Assembly (NCBI RefSeq): GCF_026586625.1
Contig: NZ_JAODIW010000004.1
Coordinates: forward strand, 124,001-188,000
Length of the DNA stretch: 64,000 nt
Origin: Halobium salinum
GTDB lineage: Archaea > Halobacteriota > Halobacteria > Halobacteriales > Haloferacaceae
Reading direction: 5' to 3'
The position numbers and the translations under genes are program-made. The notes under the pieces were generated by a model. That model had not been told where the DNA came from. It ran no database searches and worked only from the letters and a program-made list of their open reading frames with translations. Positions within the stretch are counted from its first letter, which is position 1; the number at the start of each line of letters is the position of its first letter. This document shows, piece after piece, positions 35,470-44,089 of the stretch.

Positions 35470-37278
35470 TCAGGGGAAGGGGTGGTACGCCCGGTCGAGT
35501 CGCGCCTCGAACCCCATCGACGCCGGCACCTCGCGGGCGCGGTCGCCGAAGAAGGGCTCACCGGTGAACAGCGGTTGGGCCGCGGGCGAGAGCACGCGTA
35601 CCGCCTCGAACCCGAGTCGGTCCAGGTCGCGCGTCGTCAGCCGAGCGGCGTAGGCGTCCAGGTCCGCGTCGGCGACGCGGTCGACGACCGCGCGGAGTTC
35701 GGCCGTACCCGACACCGGGTCGCCGCCGAGGTCGGCCGCTCGAACCTCGCCGTCGGTGGCGACGAACTCGCGAGCGGCCTCGGGGAAGTCGGCGTACTCC
35801 CCGATAGCGGCTTCCTCGGTCGACGCCTGTTCGGGGCCCATCGCACGGAGCTCCGTCCAGTTCTGGAGCGCCTCCGCGAGCGCCGAGCGCGCGGCGGCGA
35901 CCGCGTCGAGGTCGGCCGCGGAGCCCATCGCGAAGTTCGGCCACTCGCCCTCGCGGTGGACGGCGACGGCGACGACCGGCACGTCCACGTCCTGCGTGAC
36001 GAGCAGGGGCGTGACCGTCAGTTCCTCCGCGCGGGCGCGGCCGACCAGCGACCGGAACCTCTCGCCGGCGACGGTGAGTCCGAGCGGCTCGAACGTCGAG
36101 TACCACGCGAGCATCGTCGCGTCGCGCTCGACGACCTCGTACAACCCCGAGAGCAGCGCCTCGACCGTCGAGTTGCCGAGGCCGAGCCCCGTCGTGATGG
36201 CGGGCTTGTGGCGCTCCTCGGGCGGCGGGAACTGGACGAACTCCGCCGGGAGCATCCTGTTCGCGCCGGACGCCAGGTCCCGCCCCTCGACCCACGGCAT
36301 CTCCCGCGACGGGTCCGGCTTCGCGGCCCCGGCGGGCCGGACGAATCGCGAGGGGGAGACGGCGTTGAGCAGGTCCGACTCGGCGGCCCGGGTGAACTCG
36401 CCGGTTCGGTAGACGCCGGCCGCGTAGCGTTCGAGCGCCTCGCCGAGCGCCTTCACGAACGCCCGGTCCCAGTCGGGGTCGGCGCCGGCGGCGAACTGAG
36501 CCGCCCGCGCGTCGCCGAACGCCCGGGTGTCGGCCACGCGCGCGAGATAGTACGGGACCGGGAACGACTCCCGCTCGCCGACCTCCGACACCGCACCGAC
36601 CCGGTCGTCGAGGGCGCGCTCCGCCCGCGAGAGGGCGTCGTCGAGCGACACGTCGCGGTGGTCGACGCGCAGGGTTCGGTCGACCGGCTCGCCACAGGTA
36701 CAGTTCGGCGCCGGGAGGAACTCGCGCTCGGGACCCGGCACCTCCACGACCGTCCCGCCGAGGGCCTCCCCGGAGAGGAGCCGCACGGCCCGGCGGCCGG
36801 CCACGGCCCCGGCGAACCGAGCCGCGCTGGAGTCGACCCCCGCGGGCCCGTCGCCGTCGGCCGTCGCCTCGCTCCCGACGGTTCCCTCCCCGCTCCCGGC
36901 CGACGCCCCCTCGTCGAGGTTCGAGGCGACCCGTCGTCGGAGGCAGTCGTGACAGCCCGCGTCGCCGGCGAAGACGGCGACGGCGGCGTCGACACCCGCA
37001 ATCGGGTGGCCACCGACGCCGCCGAGTTCGACGGCGACCCATCCCTCGGAGGGGGCGCCGTCTCCGTCTTCGTCCCCACCTTCGTCGTCGGCGACGACGG
37101 CGGCCTCGTTCGCGCGCGAGAAGGCGTCGTCGCCGACGGTTCCGACGACGGCGCCGAAGTCGACCGACCCGAGATTCGTCGCCTCGACCGACCGGACCGA
37201 GGCGTCGACGTCCGCGAGGGCGGCACGGAACGCCTCGACGGCCGGCCCCTCACCGACGACACCTACGTTGACGTCCAT
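35470..37278 (-). CDS. YcaO-family cyclodehydratase-like protein with N-terminal cysteine-pair domain
   Basis: 602 residues from the ATG ending at 37278. The C-terminal half is a YcaO ATP-binding domain with ALGEALERYAAG (E280, E283), LYEVVERDATMLAWY and SALAEALQNW, the three acidic motifs that bind Mg-ATP. The N-terminal 200 residues look like a degenerate E1/ThiF-like domain with a probable zinc site (CHDC at 109-112, CTC at 193-195), separated by an acidic linker. This layout resembles fused azoline-forming (TOMM) cyclodehydratases. It ends in PFP, part of the proline-rich tail seen in them. No precursor peptide or dehydrogenase is adjacent. Backbone thioamidation or heterocycle formation is inferred, with the substrate unknown. 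Confidence 0.85.
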   Translation of the reverse strand: MDVNVGVVGEGPAVEAFRAALADVDASVRSVEATNLGSVDFGAVVGTVGDDAFSRANEAAVVADDEGGDEDGDGAPSEGWVAVELGGVGGHPIAGVDAAVAVFAGDAGCHDCLRRRVASNLDEGASAGSGEGTVGSEATADGDGPAGVDSSAARFAGAVAGRRAVRLLSGEALGGTVVEVPGPEREFLPAPNCTCGEPVDRTLRVDHRDVSLDDALSRAERALDDRVGAVSEVGERESFPVPYYLARVADTRAFGDARAAQFAAGADPDWDRAFVKALGEALERYAAGVYRTGEFTRAAESDLLNAVSPSRFVRPAGAAKPDPSREMPWVEGRDLASGANRMLPAEFVQFPPPEERHKPAITTGLGLGNSTVEALLSGLYEVVERDATMLAWYSTFEPLGLTVAGERFRSLVGRARAEELTVTPLLVTQDVDVPVVAVAVHREGEWPNFAMGSAADLDAVAAARSALAEALQNWTELRAMGPEQASTEEAAIGEYADFPEAAREFVATDGEVRAADLGGDPVSGTAELRAVVDRVADADLDAYAARLTTRDLDRLGFEAVRVLSPAAQPLFTGEPFFGDRAREVPASMGFEARLDRAYHPFP

Positions 37279-37481
37279 ACCGGGGCGACGGGCGACGGGG
37301 AAGAAAAAGGTCGGGTAGCGGCGTCGGGTGGGTCCGGACGGGAACGAGAGGCCAGACCGAGAAGCGGGGCGGACGGCACCGCCGCTACGGGGCGTAGAAG
37401 CGAAGTGGAAGACTGAAAGCGTCGCGGGGGGTCGCGATACGCTCGTGTGTCGGGCCGGCTCGTCGGTCGTCGTCGTGGCGA

Positions 37482-38303
37482 CTACGACGCGAGCAGGCTC
37501 TGGGCGACGCCGGCGAGCTCGCGGGCGTCGGCGTTCTTCAGGCGGTCGTCGCCGAGCTTGAGGCGCAGACGCGGCCGGCCGACGTCGATGGGTACCTTCT
37601 CCGTGTCGATGAGCCCCATGTCCTCGAGCTTGGTCTTGGTGCGGGAGAACGTCGCCTTGGAGGCGATACCCACGTCCTCGCCCCACTTGCTGATGTCGTA
37701 CAGCAGGACGTCGTTCTTGGCCGCGACGAGCAGGCTGATGGTGACCTCGTCGAGGCCGTCGCCGTCGCCGCGGGCGGTCTCGAGCGAGGCGAGCACGGTG
37801 TCGAAGTCGCTCTCGGTGGCGTCGCCGATGTCGGTGCCGAGCGTCTCGCGGACGCGCGAGATGGCGGGCGTGCGGAGCTTGAACTCCGGTGCGGACTCCC
37901 ACTCGGCCTCGTAGGTGTCGAAGGCGTCGGCGACGAACTCCTCGTCCTCGGTCGTCAGCGCGGCGACGTGCTCGCCGGCGGTGACGAGCGCCATCACGGC
38001 CTCGCGCGTGACGAACAGCGAGTTGCCGCCGGCGTCCGCGCTGGTGCGAAGCGAGAGCGCCCCGGCCTCGACGAGGTCCGCGGCGTTGCTCGCGACGATG
38101 AAGTCGCCCATCACGTCCTTGAGGACGCCGTCGGCGGCGACGAGCTTGATGGTCGGCAGTTCGTCCTCGGCTTCCGTGGCGACGGTGACGAGCTCCTCGA
38201 CGGTGCTCGCGGACGGGTCGACGACGAGCAGCTCGTCGTCGGCGTCGGCCAGAAGCGTCTCCAGGATATCCTCGACCCCCTCTTCGAGTAAATTCGAAGT
38301 CAT
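37482..38303 (-). CDS. DUF5821/TbsP-like transcriptional regulator
   Basis: 273 residues (MTSNLLEEGVEDILETLLAD...). An N-terminal alpha/beta domain of about 120 residues (LLVVDPSASTVEELV, IVASNAADLVEAGALSLRTS) precedes a C-terminal winged helix. The wing region reads VLLYDISKWGEDVGIASKATFSRTKTKLEDMG, then VGRPRLRLKL. This matches DUF5821, the family of the haloarchaeal regulator TbsP, which acts with TrmB in central-carbon control. Orthology here is inferred from recollection of the family. An AT-rich ttaatctta near 38340 is its probable promoter. Confidence 0.8.
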   Translation of the reverse strand: MTSNLLEEGVEDILETLLADADDELLVVDPSASTVEELVTVATEAEDELPTIKLVAADGVLKDVMGDFIVASNAADLVEAGALSLRTSADAGGNSLFVTREAVMALVTAGEHVAALTTEDEEFVADAFDTYEAEWESAPEFKLRTPAISRVRETLGTDIGDATESDFDTVLASLETARGDGDGLDEVTISLLVAAKNDVLLYDISKWGEDVGIASKATFSRTKTKLEDMGLIDTEKVPIDVGRPRLRLKLGDDRLKNADARELAGVAQSLLAS

Positions 38304-38523
38304 TGCTACACGGTGTTAATAGACGCTCCGGTACTTAATCTTATCGCAGTCGTGGCAGTCGGAGACAATCTCGTCGTGACGGTGGGCGTGTAGCTCGGCG
38401 AATCGACAGCGAGAACGACCGCGATTGTGCGGAAGTCGAGCAACGGTGACTGCGCGACCGGACGTGCCCGTGTGAGAGTCAGGCAAAGGTATTTACAGAT
38501 AGGTGCCATCTCTGTGGACGTCC

Positions 38524-38709
38524 ATGCCACGAGAGGGACGTACTACGGGAGCGGTGGCGTACGATGTATCCGGGTTCGCAGCGGCGCACCCCCGACTCGT
38601 GTTGACGGCCGCACTCACCGTGCTGTTCATCGCGATGCAGGGAACGGTCGGTGCCGAGTTGTTCGAGGCCGGAACGAACAGCGCCGCGAGTTCGGACACC
38701 GGTCCCTGA
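38524..38709 (+). CDS. DUF7503-like single-span mini membrane protein
   Basis: 61 residues from the ATG at 38524. A TATA box (tatttac near 38489) places initiation close to this ATG. The pattern FAAAHPRLVLTAALTVLFIAMQG followed by a short Ser/Ala/Gly tail ending TGP is that of the haloarchaeal DUF7503 mini-proteins. One membrane helix lies at about 22-42. It ends 113 nt from the convergent CHAT-protease gene. Function is unknown. Confidence 0.7.
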   Translation: MPREGRTTGAVAYDVSGFAAAHPRLVLTAALTVLFIAMQGTVGAELFEAGTNSAASSDTGP

Positions 38710-38822
38710 ACGGGAAGGGCGAGCCACGAACGGTCGACGATAGACTGATTTTTCGCGGCGTGTACGGGCGAGAGCGATGGCGTCGGCCCGTAGACGGCCG
38801 ATGGTGACGGTCCCGGTCGGCG

Positions 38823-40853
38823 TCACAGGAGGTCGACGAGGTCCTTCGACCAGTGGAGGTCGCCGTCGTAGACGACCGGCGCGTCCGCTCGGGAGATAAT
38901 CTCCTCCGTCGCCTCGTGGTCGAGCGTGAACGCCGCACGGTTCCCGTGCAGGTACGACCGGCGGGAGGACGGGACGTGTGGCTGGTAGTGGCCGCCGACC
39001 TTCTCCGCCGAGAAGGCGTCGAACTCGACGTCGAACCGTCCGTCCGCTCGCGGGTCGAGCGTCATCGTCACCGGGATGAAGCTCTCGGACTGCGTGAGTG
39101 TGTGCGTCCCGTCGCCGACGACGGTGTAGTCTTTCCCCATCATGATGCGCCGGCGTGCGAGGTCGAGTGCGCGTTCGAGACAGAACCCGTGCATCAGCAT
39201 GCGGGCGAAACTCGTACCGACCCGGGCCGCGTCGGCGTCGAGCACCTTGTTGAACGTGACCGCGCCCGCGACGCTCCCCTTCTCGACGAGAGTCAGCCCC
39301 TCGTAGAACGAACCGCAGGCGTTGAGGAAGAACGTCTGAGCGTTGGATTCGGTCAGACTCGACATCGAGAGCGTCCCGTCGGGACAGCGGAGGCCGGTCT
39401 CCTCACAGTGACCGATGTAGTGGACGAGGTCGTGTGAGGATTCGAACGTGCGGGCGAGCTCCTCGGTGGAGAGCCGCTCGCGGACGGTGATGTCGAGGTC
39501 GAGGTCGAGCGCCCGTTCGCGGTAGATTCGGGCCGCCTCGCCGTGTTCGCCCGACATCTCGCTGTCGTTCAGCACGGCGACGATGGAGATGGACTCGTCG
39601 GCGCGCCACTCGTATCCGGTGCCGTTCCGGTACGCCGCCGGCACCGATTTGAACACGTCGATAGGCGTCCCGGGGGCGAGCCACCCGTGGATTCGCCCCG
39701 GGCCGAGGTGGGGTTTGACGAGGTCGACCGCGACCGCGTCTCCCACTTCGTTCCGGTAGAAGTCGTCGAGCGAACGCGACAGCCGTTCGTCCTCGCGGAG
39801 CGGGTCCGACCGCGGGAGGAAGACGTTCGGGAGGCTCACGAGCAGGTACGGGAGGACGCCGACATGGTCGTAGGTGGGGTCGACGTACATCGACAGGTGC
39901 CACTCCGGGAGGTCGGCGTCGACGCGCTCGAACGGCGCGTCGAGGTAGGCGTCCACGCGCTCCCCGACGCTCGCCTCGTAGAGGGTGTCCGCGTCGAGCG
40001 AGAGCGTCTCGAGGAGCGCCGACTCGGCGAGGTCCGTCCCGTACGGACCCGCGTTTCGCACGAGACAGTCGAGAAGGAAACACCGCCGGAGCAGGGCGGC
40101 GACCCGGCGCTCGAACTCGGGGAGCGTCCCCAACCGGTGGTCGGCGGCGGCGGTCCTGAGCAGGGGGTCGGCGTCGCGTTCGACCGTCACGGTCGCCCCG
40201 AGGTAGTGCGCGAGCGAGGCCGCCGTGAAGAGGTACTCGAGGCCGGCCGGGAGCACGAGCTCGGTGTCGTCGGTTCCACCCTCCAGAAACGTCGGTACGG
40301 TGGTGTCCTCGCCGAACTCGACCAGCGGCGGGTGGCCCCGCATCGTGGGGAACGACCGGTCCGGGGTCGCCGTCCGGTTGCTGGCTGAGAGGTGAGTGAG
40401 CGCGGTGGCGACGCCCGCCGGCGTGCGCGGGACCGTGAGGGTTCCCGAGGGGGACTGGACCCTGCTTCGGAACCCCAGCGTCACCTCCGTCGGGCGGAGA
40501 AAGGAGAGCACCGTCGCCTCGTAGTTCGGTTTCGAGACCTCCGCCGGACCGGAGAAGCGGAGGTAGCTGTTGACGTTGCCGCTGACACGCACGAGGAACT
40601 CGGCGTCGCCGAGTTCGAGCGGGCCGGTCTCGCTTCCCAGTTCGAAGGTGGCGTTGTCGTCGAGACGGGTGACGGAGACGAACGCGGGCGGCAGGCGGAG
40701 CGACGTCGTCGTCCCGGCGACGCGGACGTCGGTCGGGCTGGGCACGTCGTCTTCGACCGTGGTTGGGGCCCAGTCTCCGGTGACGACGTCGATGGAGTTC
40801 TTCCGGGCGTCGACCGCCCTGAGCCCCTTCTCCGTCGACACTACCTCGATCAT
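38823..40853 (-). CDS. CHAT-domain (caspase-like) protease
   Basis: 676 residues if the ATG ending at 40853 is used. An in-frame ATG six codons upstream is possible, but a TATA-like ttacg near 40889 fits the inner start better. The C-terminal CHAT domain has the catalytic dyad: His in HYIGHCEE (about 482) and Cys in FFLNACGSFYEG (about 513). The N-terminal 400 residues are unrecognised, with beta-rich and helical parts and no TPR repeats. CHAT proteases act in bacterial cell-suicide and CRISPR-linked pathways. Here no effector operon is adjacent, so partner and substrate are unknown. Confidence 0.87.
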   Translation of the reverse strand: MIEVVSTEKGLRAVDARKNSIDVVTGDWAPTTVEDDVPSPTDVRVAGTTTSLRLPPAFVSVTRLDDNATFELGSETGPLELGDAEFLVRVSGNVNSYLRFSGPAEVSKPNYEATVLSFLRPTEVTLGFRSRVQSPSGTLTVPRTPAGVATALTHLSASNRTATPDRSFPTMRGHPPLVEFGEDTTVPTFLEGGTDDTELVLPAGLEYLFTAASLAHYLGATVTVERDADPLLRTAAADHRLGTLPEFERRVAALLRRCFLLDCLVRNAGPYGTDLAESALLETLSLDADTLYEASVGERVDAYLDAPFERVDADLPEWHLSMYVDPTYDHVGVLPYLLVSLPNVFLPRSDPLREDERLSRSLDDFYRNEVGDAVAVDLVKPHLGPGRIHGWLAPGTPIDVFKSVPAAYRNGTGYEWRADESISIVAVLNDSEMSGEHGEAARIYRERALDLDLDITVRERLSTEELARTFESSHDLVHYIGHCEETGLRCPDGTLSMSSLTESNAQTFFLNACGSFYEGLTLVEKGSVAGAVTFNKVLDADAARVGTSFARMLMHGFCLERALDLARRRIMMGKDYTVVGDGTHTLTQSESFIPVTMTLDPRADGRFDVEFDAFSAEKVGGHYQPHVPSSRRSYLHGNRAAFTLDHEATEEIISRADAPVVYDGDLHWSKDLVDLL

Positions 40854-40997
40854 CGCGGTTGTGCGATACATCGTCGGAGAACGTAAATCACTGTCGAACC
40901 GACCGATATCGCCGGCTGATGGCCCGTCGGTGGACGACGTCCCCGCGAATCACGTCGGGAGGGATAGGCTTTTGCCCGCTACGTCCGGGCCTCACGT

Positions 40998-42260
40998 ATG
41001 GACTACAGTCACGTCCGCGACGTCGACCCCGAAGTCGCAGACGCGCTCGAGGGCGAGGTCGGGCGCCAGCAGGACACTCTGGCGATGATCGCCTCCGAGA
41101 ACCACGTCAGCGAGGCCGTCCTCGAGGCCCAGAGCAGCGTCCTCACCAACAAGTACGCCGAGGGGTACCCGGGCGAACGCTACTACGGCGGCTGTGAGTT
41201 CGCCGACGACGTCGAACAGCTCGCCATCGACCGCGCGAAGGAGCTGTGGGGTGCAGAACACGTCAACGTCCAGCCCCACTCCGGCTCGCAGGCGAACATG
41301 GGCGTCTACCTCGCCGTCCTGGAGCCCGGCGACAAGATTCTCTCGCTCGACCTGACCCACGGCGGGCATCTCTCCCACGGCCACCCGGCGAACTTCGCCG
41401 GCCAGGTGTACGACGTCGAGCAGTACGAGGTCGACCCCGACACCGGCCGCCTCGACTACGACGCCGTCGCCGAACAGGCCGAGGCGTACGACCCCGACCT
41501 CATCGTCTCCGGCTACTCCGCGTACACCCGGGACGTCGACTGGGAGCGCATGGGCGAGATTTCGGACGCCGTGGACGCCTACCACCTCGCCGACATCGCC
41601 CACATCACCGGGCTCGTCGCCGCCGGCGTCCACTCCTCGCCGGTCGAGCACGCCGACTTCGTAACGGGGTCGACGCACAAGACCATCCGCGCCGGTCGCG
41701 GCGGCATCATCATGTGTCGCGAGGAGTACGCAGACGAGGTCGACAAGGCCGTGATTCCGGGGATGCAGGGCGGGCCGCTCCTGCACAACGTCGCCGGGAA
41801 AGCGGTGGGGTTCCAGGAGGCACTCCAGCCCGAGTTCGAGGCGTACGCCGAGCAGACCGTCGCCAACGCGGAGGCGCTCGGCGAGTCGCTGAAAGAGCAG
41901 GGCCTCTCGCTCATCTCCGGCGGGACGGACAACCACCTCGTGCTGGTCGACCTGCGCGAGTCCCACCCCGACACGACCGGCAAGGACGTCGAGGAGGCAC
42001 TCGAGGAGGTCGGCATCGTCCTCAACGCGAACACCGTGCCGGGCGAGACCCGTTCCGCGTTCAACCCGAGCGGGATTCGTGCCGGGACGCCCAGCCTCAC
42101 GACCCGCGGGTTCGACGAGGAGGCCTGTCGAGAGGTCGGTGAGCTGATTTACCGGGTCGTCGACAACGTCGACGACGGGGACGTGAAGTCCGAGGTCTCG
42201 TCTCGTGTGGACGAGTTGTGTGACGCCCACCCGCTGTACGAGGAGCTGCCGTCGCGATAA
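40998..42260 (+). CDS. glyA: serine hydroxymethyltransferase
   Basis: 420 residues. The typical SHMT motifs are all present: ASENHVSEAVLEAQ, NKYAEGYPGERYYGGCEF, PHSGSQANMGVY, and GSTHKTIRAGRGG with the PLP lysine. It converts serine to glycine and transfers the one-carbon unit to the tetrahydrofolate (or related) cofactor, feeding FolD. It is divergent from the CHAT gene across a 144-nt gap. Its downstream side borders the hairpin-rich non-coding islet. Confidence 0.97.
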   Translation: MDYSHVRDVDPEVADALEGEVGRQQDTLAMIASENHVSEAVLEAQSSVLTNKYAEGYPGERYYGGCEFADDVEQLAIDRAKELWGAEHVNVQPHSGSQANMGVYLAVLEPGDKILSLDLTHGGHLSHGHPANFAGQVYDVEQYEVDPDTGRLDYDAVAEQAEAYDPDLIVSGYSAYTRDVDWERMGEISDAVDAYHLADIAHITGLVAAGVHSSPVEHADFVTGSTHKTIRAGRGGIIMCREEYADEVDKAVIPGMQGGPLLHNVAGKAVGFQEALQPEFEAYAEQTVANAEALGESLKEQGLSLISGGTDNHLVLVDLRESHPDTTGKDVEEALEEVGIVLNANTVPGETRSAFNPSGIRAGTPSLTTRGFDEEACREVGELIYRVVDNVDDGDVKSEVSSRVDELCDAHPLYEELPSR

Positions 42261-42783
42261 GTCGCTATCGCAGGTACCGATTCTTTTCTGTCGAATTCGT
42301 CCGGACGAGGTCTGCTGGTGAGCCAGCGACGCCCTCGCGCCGTCGACTCGTCCCACTCGTTGCGCGCCTCACCGTCGCTTCGCTCGGGTTGCGGTGCTTG
42401 ATTGGTCGAACTTCCCGACGGCACTCGTCCGTGCAAGCTGCTCACTGAGCTTCACTCAGTGGCATCCCTCGGAGCGAAGCTCCGCGACGAGGTAAGGACG
42501 CGAAGCGTTCCGGTTAGCAGCCGGAGCCAACGGCTCCGGCGACATCACGAGAGAGCGAAGCTCTCTCGAACGACAGCGAGCCGGGACACCGGGGGCTTCC
42601 GAGTGGTTTTCTCCCGTCGTGTTTCGGGGTGACTCAGCTCATAGAGACGAAGCGTGAGTCCAGTAGTGGAGTGTTCGACTACTTATAACTCTGCCATTTC
42701 CGTCGTGCTGCATACAGAGCACGTATTCCCACTGCTTGCCCTCGCCCGGAGTGAAACCCTCGTTGATAAAACAGGACCCGACT
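42261..42783. repeat. hairpin cluster, 523-nt non-coding stretch
   Basis: No credible gene. A run of compact hairpins is present: cactgag/ctcagtg (42443-42461), cggagc-gaa-gctccg (42470-42484), ggacgc-gaa-gcgttcc with a bulge (42496-42511), gccggagcc-aac-ggctccggc (42520-42540) and cgagagagc-gaa-gctctctcg (42548-42568). A wider gactca/tgagtc pair sits at 42631-42660. Three have GAA triloops closed by G-C, the GCGAAGC-type mini-hairpin. It could be a structured RNA, a topological element or decayed repeats. Confidence 0.75.
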
Positions 42784-43293
42784 CTACGCTGAGGTCGACG
42801 GCGCTGACGACATCTCGTCGTCTTCTCGGTGCCGATGTAGACGCCGCCCGCCGACTCCGGCGGCGACGAGGAGAACGCCACCGGCGACGAGGAGGAACGG
42901 CTCCGCGCCGAGAATGAACATCACGGGACCGCCAGACGACCGGTAAGTCGTCTCTCTGAAAAGCGGGTAGGGGAGCCCATTCGCTGCGAGAATGACCGTC
43001 CGGAACGCCTCGAATAGGACAACCCCTCCCGACGCAACTGGCACAGCGGAGAGGCGCTTCCTTCGCTTGGAGGAAGCCGCCCCAACGACTCCAACAGTCC
43101 CCACTCCTACGAGCAACCACTCCCTCCGACCGAGTACTTCTCCACCAGCGTCGATCGTTCCTTGGTACCCCGGTGCAACGTGTAGAACCCCTTGATGAAC
43201 CCCGACGACCACCGCCACGAAGCCAGCCATCGAAATGAGTATCGGACTGATACCATGGTCTCCTAAAATCTGAATGACTCTTCTATTCCTCAT
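42784..43293 (-). CDS. four-helix membrane protein, unknown
   Basis: 169 residues. Hydrophobic helices lie at about 16-37, 58-75, 84-100 and 122-146, with basic loops (SSKRRKRLS) and a charged, His/Arg-rich C-terminus. The codon use is visibly less G+C-biased than in the core genes on either side. An AT-rich stretch (about 43297-43322) upstream of the start supplies several TATA-like elements. I do not recognise the family. It is part of the atypical islet. Confidence 0.6.
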   Translation of the reverse strand: MRNRRVIQILGDHGISPILISMAGFVAVVVGVHQGVLHVAPGYQGTIDAGGEVLGRREWLLVGVGTVGVVGAASSKRRKRLSAVPVASGGVVLFEAFRTVILAANGLPYPLFRETTYRSSGGPVMFILGAEPFLLVAGGVLLVAAGVGGRRLHRHREDDEMSSAPSTSA

Positions 43294-43569
43294 ATTAAGG
43301 TTATTTTATATATGAGATATAACTATTGTGGTCAGTACGATGGACAACCGTTGACGGTGAATTGAACATCGTATGCAGCACGGCCACTAGAAGTGTGTCG
43401 CGCTTCTGCCAGAAGCGCTCGCTGGATACGCGGTACGTCTCCAGGAGCCGAATTACGTCGAGCCCAGTCGGAGCAAAGAACGTTTCTTCCAACGTTGGTC
43501 GGGGTGACAGAGCGTGTGTTCCTCCGTATCCCCCGAACGATTATCGTCGGCTGTGAGAACACGTCGAGT
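43294..43569. other. 276-nt AT-richer gap, possible gene remnant
   Basis: It holds the AT-rich promoter patch near 43297-43322. A minus-strand frame at 43301-43492 with only a TTG start has protein-like composition (LLETYRVSSERFWQKRD) and could be a decayed gene fragment. A plus-strand gattatc near 43540 serves the next gene. Confidence 0.4.
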
Positions 43570-43797
43570 ATGTGGGACCCGATGGACGGTGGTGCAGAGA
43601 CCAGCGGTCACGTTCCGAAGTACCTCGCCGCCGTCGGCTTCTTCCTCAGCTCCATTCTTGCGACAGTCGTCGTCAACTCCGTTCTCGGACTAACTGGTGC
43701 CGGATTCGTTCTTCTCTTTCTCACGACAGCCGGAGTGCTGCTGTGGTTCGCTTTTCTACCCCTATTCAAGTCTCTCCATTCGTCCCCCGAGGAATGA
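43570..43797 (+). CDS. small two-helix membrane protein, unknown
   Basis: 75 residues from the ATG at 43570, with gattatc about 30 nt upstream as TATA box. Two hydrophobic helices lie at about 17-40 and 42-64 (FFLSSILATVVVNSVLGLT, FVLLFLTTAGVLLWFAFL) between short polar ends. The frame continues upstream, but that extension is Arg/Ser-rich and outside the promoter. It is in the same atypical islet as the gene at 42784. No family is recognised. Confidence 0.6.
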   Translation: MWDPMDGGAETSGHVPKYLAAVGFFLSSILATVVVNSVLGLTGAGFVLLFLTTAGVLLWFAFLPLFKSLHSSPEE

Positions 43798-43892
43798 CTC
43801 TCCGTGTCGGACTCGCGGCACGGCTCCGGGAGTTGAGTCACCGACAAACAGCCTGAAAGAAGCCGTGCCGAAGAGAACCCAACCCGCGAACC

Positions 43893-44087
43893 TCACCCGA
43901 ACTTCTCGAACGGCTGTTCACAGCCGTTGCAGTAGTGCATCGACCGGCACAGCCCCGGGCCCTTCGGATGCTCGCGAACCGTCTCGGTCGACCCGCAGTA
44001 GGGACACTCCGCGCCCTCCGCCTCGCCGGTCGTGTCGGTGCTCGGGTCCGGACTCGAACCCGTGTTCCTCCCTCTGAATCCTCGCAT
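43893..44087 (-). CDS. PaaD C-terminal zinc-ribbon domain as a separate protein
   Basis: 64 residues. A disordered start is followed by AECPYCGSTETVREHPKG, then CRSMHYCNGCEQPFEKFG. This two-knuckle ribbon matches the C-terminal part of bacterial PaaD, which ends CPxC ... CxxCxxPFDYFK. Its ATG lies 2 nt after the stop of the DUF59 gene, so bacterial PaaD is here divided into two translationally linked genes. It is the last gene of the paa operon. It is likely needed, with the DUF59 part, for maturation or activity of the epoxygenase. Confidence 0.85.
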   Translation of the reverse strand: MRGFRGRNTGSSPDPSTDTTGEAEGAECPYCGSTETVREHPKGPGLCRSMHYCNGCEQPFEKFG

Positions 44088-44089
44088 GG

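Noticed and set aside
36453..37262. Ser/Arg-rich 269-codon frame inside the YcaO gene
   Set aside because: A shifted-frame shadow of the YcaO coding sequence with low-complexity composition.
38823..42260. Defence island around the CHAT protease
   Set aside because: The neighbours are glyA, a TbsP-like regulator and a YcaO gene; no nuclease, helicase, toxin or other defence gene is adjacent.
43301..43492. 63-residue minus-strand gene
   Set aside because: It has only a TTG start, no recognisable family and overlaps promoter sequence; mentioned as a possible remnant, not called.
42261..43569. Insertion sequence in the atypical islet
   Set aside because: No transposase motifs, no paired terminal inverted repeats and no target duplication could be found.
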